From an uncultured Ruminococcus sp. (lineage in GTDB: Bacteria > Bacillota > Clostridia > Oscillospirales > Ruminococcaceae), in contig CAMBLM010000001.1 of the NCBI GenBank assembly GCA_945868475.1, positions 62,001 through 126,000 of the forward strand: DNA of 64,000 nt, read 5' to 3'. A model generated the notes under the pieces. It was not told the DNA's origin and did not search any database. It saw nothing but the letters and a program-made list of their open reading frames with translations. A program made the position numbers and the translations under genes. Within the stretch, counting starts at the first letter, position 1; the number at the start of each line of letters is the position of its first letter. Shown one piece after another: positions 61,237-64,000 of this stretch.

Positions 61237-61454
61237 TTAAATTCGGAATGCGGAATTCGGAATTATACATTGCTCCGCAATTTTCCCGAATTTCGTAGGG
61301 GCAGATTCTATATCCGCCTGTTAGAATACTGCAAAATTAAGGCGTTTCGGTAATAAATCGAGAACCTGTTTTCAAAGAAATTCTCTATGAAAACAGGTTC
61401 TTTTTTGCAAAAAATGCACAGCTTTTATATAATTCCGAATTCCGCATTCCGAAT
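61237..61454. repeat. ATTCGGA repeat pair block 2
   Basis: Left arm 61238-61263 (AATTCGGAATGCGGAATTCGG), right arm 61430-61453 (AATTCCGAATTCCGCATTCC). It fills the entire gap between the GH26 stop and the stop of the convergent LRR gene. Inside is the hairpin at 61361-61407. Confidence 0.75.
61361..61407 (+). terminator. Terminator after GH26 gene
   Basis: AGAACCTGTTTTCA pairs with TGAAAACAGGTTCT, then TTTTTT. The arm GAACCTGTTTTCA is one base from the terminal sequence of the family 1 MITE-like element (GAACCTGTCTTCA). Confidence 0.88.
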
Positions 61455-63422
61455 TTAATAAATTATCACCACTTTGATCTCGGGCATATTTTCTTCAAGC
61501 CATTTCAGCTGACCGTCCGATATCGGCATATCGCAGTAGTTGTCTGCGATAAGATATCTGAGGTTTTTCATTCCCTTTAATATCTTGAAAAAATCGTTGG
61601 GTTCTTCCGTTGTCGGGTAAAATTCTATCGCCCTTACACCGTCCATTCCGTACAGAAAATCATAGCTGTCAAGCTTGGTAACATAAAGCTTTTCAACGTT
61701 GTCCATTTCCGCAAGTGCAGACGGGTCTTTGATATAACTATAAATTCTCAATTCCTTTATATTTTTGAATTTGGTAAGCGGCTCTGCGCTGTCAATATCC
61801 AGGTAAATGTCAAGTGAAGTCAGGTTCGGGAGCTTCAGAAATTCGTCCAGATCTTCCGCAGCGTGCGGATATGCATAAGACTTATATTTATAGTAACTCA
61901 TACCGCCGATCTCAAAATAATCTTCAGCCTTGTATTCATCATAGGTCATGAGCGGCTTGGACGAGCGTTTTTCTATCGGGTCAAGCTTTATTTGGAATTT
62001 TTCCGAGCTGTTCTGCCCCTCCGCAAGCTTGTTGAAGTCAATGATCTCTACCAACTCATATCCGCTCATTGCATCATTGATATACTTGTCAAGATCGCTG
62101 AAAGGATCGTCGCTTTCTACCATATAAAAATGACCGTTGAGCGAACCCACTTTAAGCTCGCCGCCGTAATTGGTCAGATTGCCTATCGGTTCATTATCAA
62201 TACTTTCCCGAAGCGGTTCAAGACGCTGTAAATTGCGATAGAGGCTTTGACAACCCTCGCCTATATCCCAGACGGTATAAAAATCACAGTCGTTATCCTT
62301 GTCATAATAATGATAGAGCCTTCCGTCAAACCATGATACAGGGTACCAGCTGTAATATTCGGAAAGATGATATAACCCTGTTCCGTTTATGTCAAAGTCA
62401 AAATATTCGGGAACGCCGTCAAAATTTATATCGAGCAGAAATCTTCCGTCATTGTATTCGGGAATTTCGGGAAGAAGCCGCTCCGCAGTTTCCGCAGTCG
62501 GTTTATTAAGATAGGTGACATAGTATGACATTATTGACTTTATCGGTTCATACGCTGTAATTTTGCAGTCACCGTCAATGAAACATACTCCGACTTCCTC
62601 AATGCTCTGCGGAAGTAAAATTTCGCTGATATCCGTCTTGCTGAAAGCCGCATCACCGATGCTTTTCAGACCCTCGTTAAGCTTTACCTCGGCAAGACCA
62701 CTGTTTGAGAATGCCGAGCTTCCAATTTTCGTAACGCTTGACGGTATCTCCGTTTTAAGCAGGTTTTCACAGTCCTCAAATGCCCTCTGCCCGATAGTTT
62801 TAAGCGTTGACGGGAAGCTGACCGAGCGGAGCTTTTTGTGCGAAAATGCAAACTTGCCGATCTCTTCCGTACCCTCGGGAACAGCGTAATCATCACCGCA
62901 GTCAAAAGCAAAAACAAGCGTCTTTCCGTCCGCAGAGAACAGCGCACCATTGCTTGCGATGAAATTTCCACCCTCAGCGACTTCAATATCACCAAGCTCG
63001 GGCAAATAAGCCAGTTCAAGCGTATCTATCAGCTCCGCAGTCGAGGGAAGAACGAGCTTTTTCAGATGATATGCGCCTTTGATGCATTTGACCTGCGTCA
63101 TACCCTCGGGAATTATCAGTTCTTCAACTCTCGAACCGCGGAAAGCATTGTCCGAGACCTTGTAGACCTTCGTTCCGTCAATTTCGGTCGGGATAGTGAC
63201 AACGGTCTGCCCACCGATATATCCGGTTATGTAAATGCCATACTCGTTGACCGTGTATTTGAATTGCTCGGAAACAGTCTTTTCGTCTGTCACCGATGTT
63301 TCGGATAAGGTCTGCACTTCGGACGAAATGTCGGTAACTCCCTCTGCACCGTTTTCCCCATTCGTGCAGGAGCATAATACTAATGTCAAAGCAAATGCCG
63401 CCGCGATAAAACGTTTTTCCAT
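61455..63422 (-). CDS. BspA-like leucine-rich-repeat lipoprotein
   Basis: 655 residues; signal peptide with lipobox LCSC (Cys about 19). Residues about 60-290 carry BspA/LRR_5 repeats (VTIPTEIDGTKVYKVSDNAF, LRSVSFPSTLKTIGQRAFED). A middle region without repeats is followed by a second LRR stretch from about 530. Such surface proteins bind host or substrate proteins. It resembles the LRR lipoprotein at 3009-4952 in its C-terminal part. Confidence 0.88.
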   Translation of the reverse strand: MEKRFIAAAFALTLVLCSCTNGENGAEGVTDISSEVQTLSETSVTDEKTVSEQFKYTVNEYGIYITGYIGGQTVVTIPTEIDGTKVYKVSDNAFRGSRVEELIIPEGMTQVKCIKGAYHLKKLVLPSTAELIDTLELAYLPELGDIEVAEGGNFIASNGALFSADGKTLVFAFDCGDDYAVPEGTEEIGKFAFSHKKLRSVSFPSTLKTIGQRAFEDCENLLKTEIPSSVTKIGSSAFSNSGLAEVKLNEGLKSIGDAAFSKTDISEILLPQSIEEVGVCFIDGDCKITAYEPIKSIMSYYVTYLNKPTAETAERLLPEIPEYNDGRFLLDINFDGVPEYFDFDINGTGLYHLSEYYSWYPVSWFDGRLYHYYDKDNDCDFYTVWDIGEGCQSLYRNLQRLEPLRESIDNEPIGNLTNYGGELKVGSLNGHFYMVESDDPFSDLDKYINDAMSGYELVEIIDFNKLAEGQNSSEKFQIKLDPIEKRSSKPLMTYDEYKAEDYFEIGGMSYYKYKSYAYPHAAEDLDEFLKLPNLTSLDIYLDIDSAEPLTKFKNIKELRIYSYIKDPSALAEMDNVEKLYVTKLDSYDFLYGMDGVRAIEFYPTTEEPNDFFKILKGMKNLRYLIADNYCDMPISDGQLKWLEENMPEIKVVIIY

Positions 63423-63442
63423 AATGTCAACCCCAACTTAAC

Positions 63443-63665
63443 AAATTCGGAATTATGAATTCGGAATTCGGAATTTTTGCACACGTTAGTTTATTCTGAA
63501 TATGCCGAATTTGAGCCTTTATCAGTATTATAAATAATTTAGGAAAATTTTTCAATAACAAAATGGTTACAAATTATTTCAATTTGAACTTTTTATAAAA
63601 TAGCATTTTATCGTCAAATTTTAGCTTTTATATAATTCCGAATTCCGCATTCCGCATTCCGAATT
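63443..63665. repeat. ATTCGGA repeat pair block 3
   Basis: Left arm 63445-63475 (AATTCGGAATTATGAATTCGG), right arm 63635-63665 (AATTCCGAATTCCGCATTCC...). The right arm shares the outer sequence AGCTTTTATATAATTCCG with block 2. The AT-rich centre (63480-63630) has no ORF and no obvious hairpin. Confidence 0.72.
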
Positions 63666-63685
63666 AAAAAAACTTTTATAGGGGG

Positions 63686-63714
63686 TTGCAAATTAAAAAA
63701 ATATGGTGTATAAT
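63686..63714 (+). promoter_or_regulatory. Promoter of RadC-family gene
   Basis: TTGCAA (63686-63691), 17 bases, TATAAT (63709-63714), with GGGAGG before the ATG at 63758. Confidence 0.88.
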
Positions 63715-63757
63715 ATAAGAAACATTTGTTTTGATGAAATTATACGGGAGGAACATT

Positions 63758-64000
63758 ATGGAAGAAAAGAACAGCGTACCGAACGTCCACGCAGGACACA
63801 GACAGCGTATGAAGGAAATGTTCCTCAAAAACGGGTTCGAGGGATTCAGTGAGCATCAGATACTTGAAATGGTGCTGTTTTATTCCTGCCCGAGAATCGA
63901 TACCAACGAAATTGCACATAATCTTATAGACCGCTTCGGCGGCTTATGCGGCGTTTTTGACGCTTCGGTCGATGACCTTGTTGCTGTCGGAGGAATTTCA
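63758..64000 (+). CDS. radC: RadC/UPF0758-family protein, cut by window end
   Basis: The first 81 codons are visible: MEEKNSVPNVHAGHRQRMKE, EHQILEMVLFYSCPRIDTNE and DRFGGLCGVFDAS, the helix-hairpin-helix-like N-terminus of RadC proteins. The JAB metalloprotease-like domain lies outside the window. Function is not settled for the family despite the name. Confidence 0.85.
   Translation, partial: MEEKNSVPNVHAGHRQRMKEMFLKNGFEGFSEHQILEMVLFYSCPRIDTNEIAHNLIDRFGGLCGVFDASVDDLVAVGGIS

Noticed and set aside
53828-63665. CRISPR array from the repeated ATTCGGA units
   Set aside because: Repeats are short, degenerate and tandem, arranged as inverted pairs; there are no regular spacers and no cas genes.

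Overview
The window looks like chromosome of a Gram-positive anaerobic Clostridia species, most like a Ruminococcus/Oscillospiraceae gut or rumen bacterium. The evidence is the anaerobic (cbi-type) cobalamin pathway, many lipoproteins with acidic Ser/Thr/Glu-rich linkers, a GH26 mannanase-type lipoprotein, BspA-like leucine-rich-repeat lipoproteins, AGGAGG-like ribosome binding sites and TTGACA-N17-TATAAT promoters. I could not assign genus or species. I saw no rRNA, tRNA, CRISPR array, phage genes or transposase.

Layout. 1-7.4 kb: five co-directional cell-envelope proteins (three lipoproteins, one membrane-anchored protein and one protein cut by the left edge). 7.5-10.1 kb: a Tet(M)/EF-G-like ribosomal GTPase fused to a YacP/Rae1-type NYN nuclease. 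10.1-11.6 kb: an SDR reductase and TspO. 11.7-25.1 kb: a promoter, a cobalamin riboswitch and a terminator, then a long operon with two FecCD-type ABC importers, CbiK, and a three-protein CobN/ChlI/ChlD-like chelatase. 25.3-33.95 kb: a lipoprotein and then cbiD-F-G-H-J-ET-A, cobO and cbiC, mostly with overlapping stop and start codons. 34-45 kb: an accessory block with two broken genes, a methyltransferase, a regulator, Ogt, an ATC-hydrolase-like protein, ABC exporters joined by a deletion scar, and a MATE pump. 45.1-52 kb: the second half of the cobalamin pathway (cobT-U-S, a CobU-like protein, cobC, cbiB, cobD, cobQ). 52-54 kb: a LysR regulator and a DMT-type permease. 54-64 kb: lipoproteins, a HAD nucleotidase, an NRPS ending in a PlsC acyltransferase (interrupted by TAG), an SGNH hydrolase (also interrupted by TAG), the GH26 enzyme, and the start of a RadC-family gene at the right edge.

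How the genes work together. The two cobalamin blocks encode cobalt insertion into sirohydrochlorin, most corrin-ring methylations and contraction, amidation, adenosylation, and nucleotide-loop assembly with a benzimidazole-type lower ligand. The C20 methyltransferase CbiL is not in the window. The riboswitch should shut off the importer and chelatase operon when cobalamin is plentiful. A separate regulatory circuit is suggested by four GTTAG-N6-CTAAC palindromes, one before the methyltransferase and three before the ABC exporters. They resemble DtxR-family metal-repressor operators.

Intergenic DNA is rich in small non-coding elements. Three families of palindromic, MITE-like elements (five copies) are each flanked by direct TTA or TAA triplets, and the two copies of the largest family appear identical. 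A fourth type, paired blocks of degenerate ATTCGGA repeats, fills intergenic gaps in the last 12 kb. The strongest leads are the GTPase-NYN fusion, the C-A-T-PlsC NRPS with its amber codon, the riboswitch-controlled second chelatase beside CbiK, and the GTTAG operator set.
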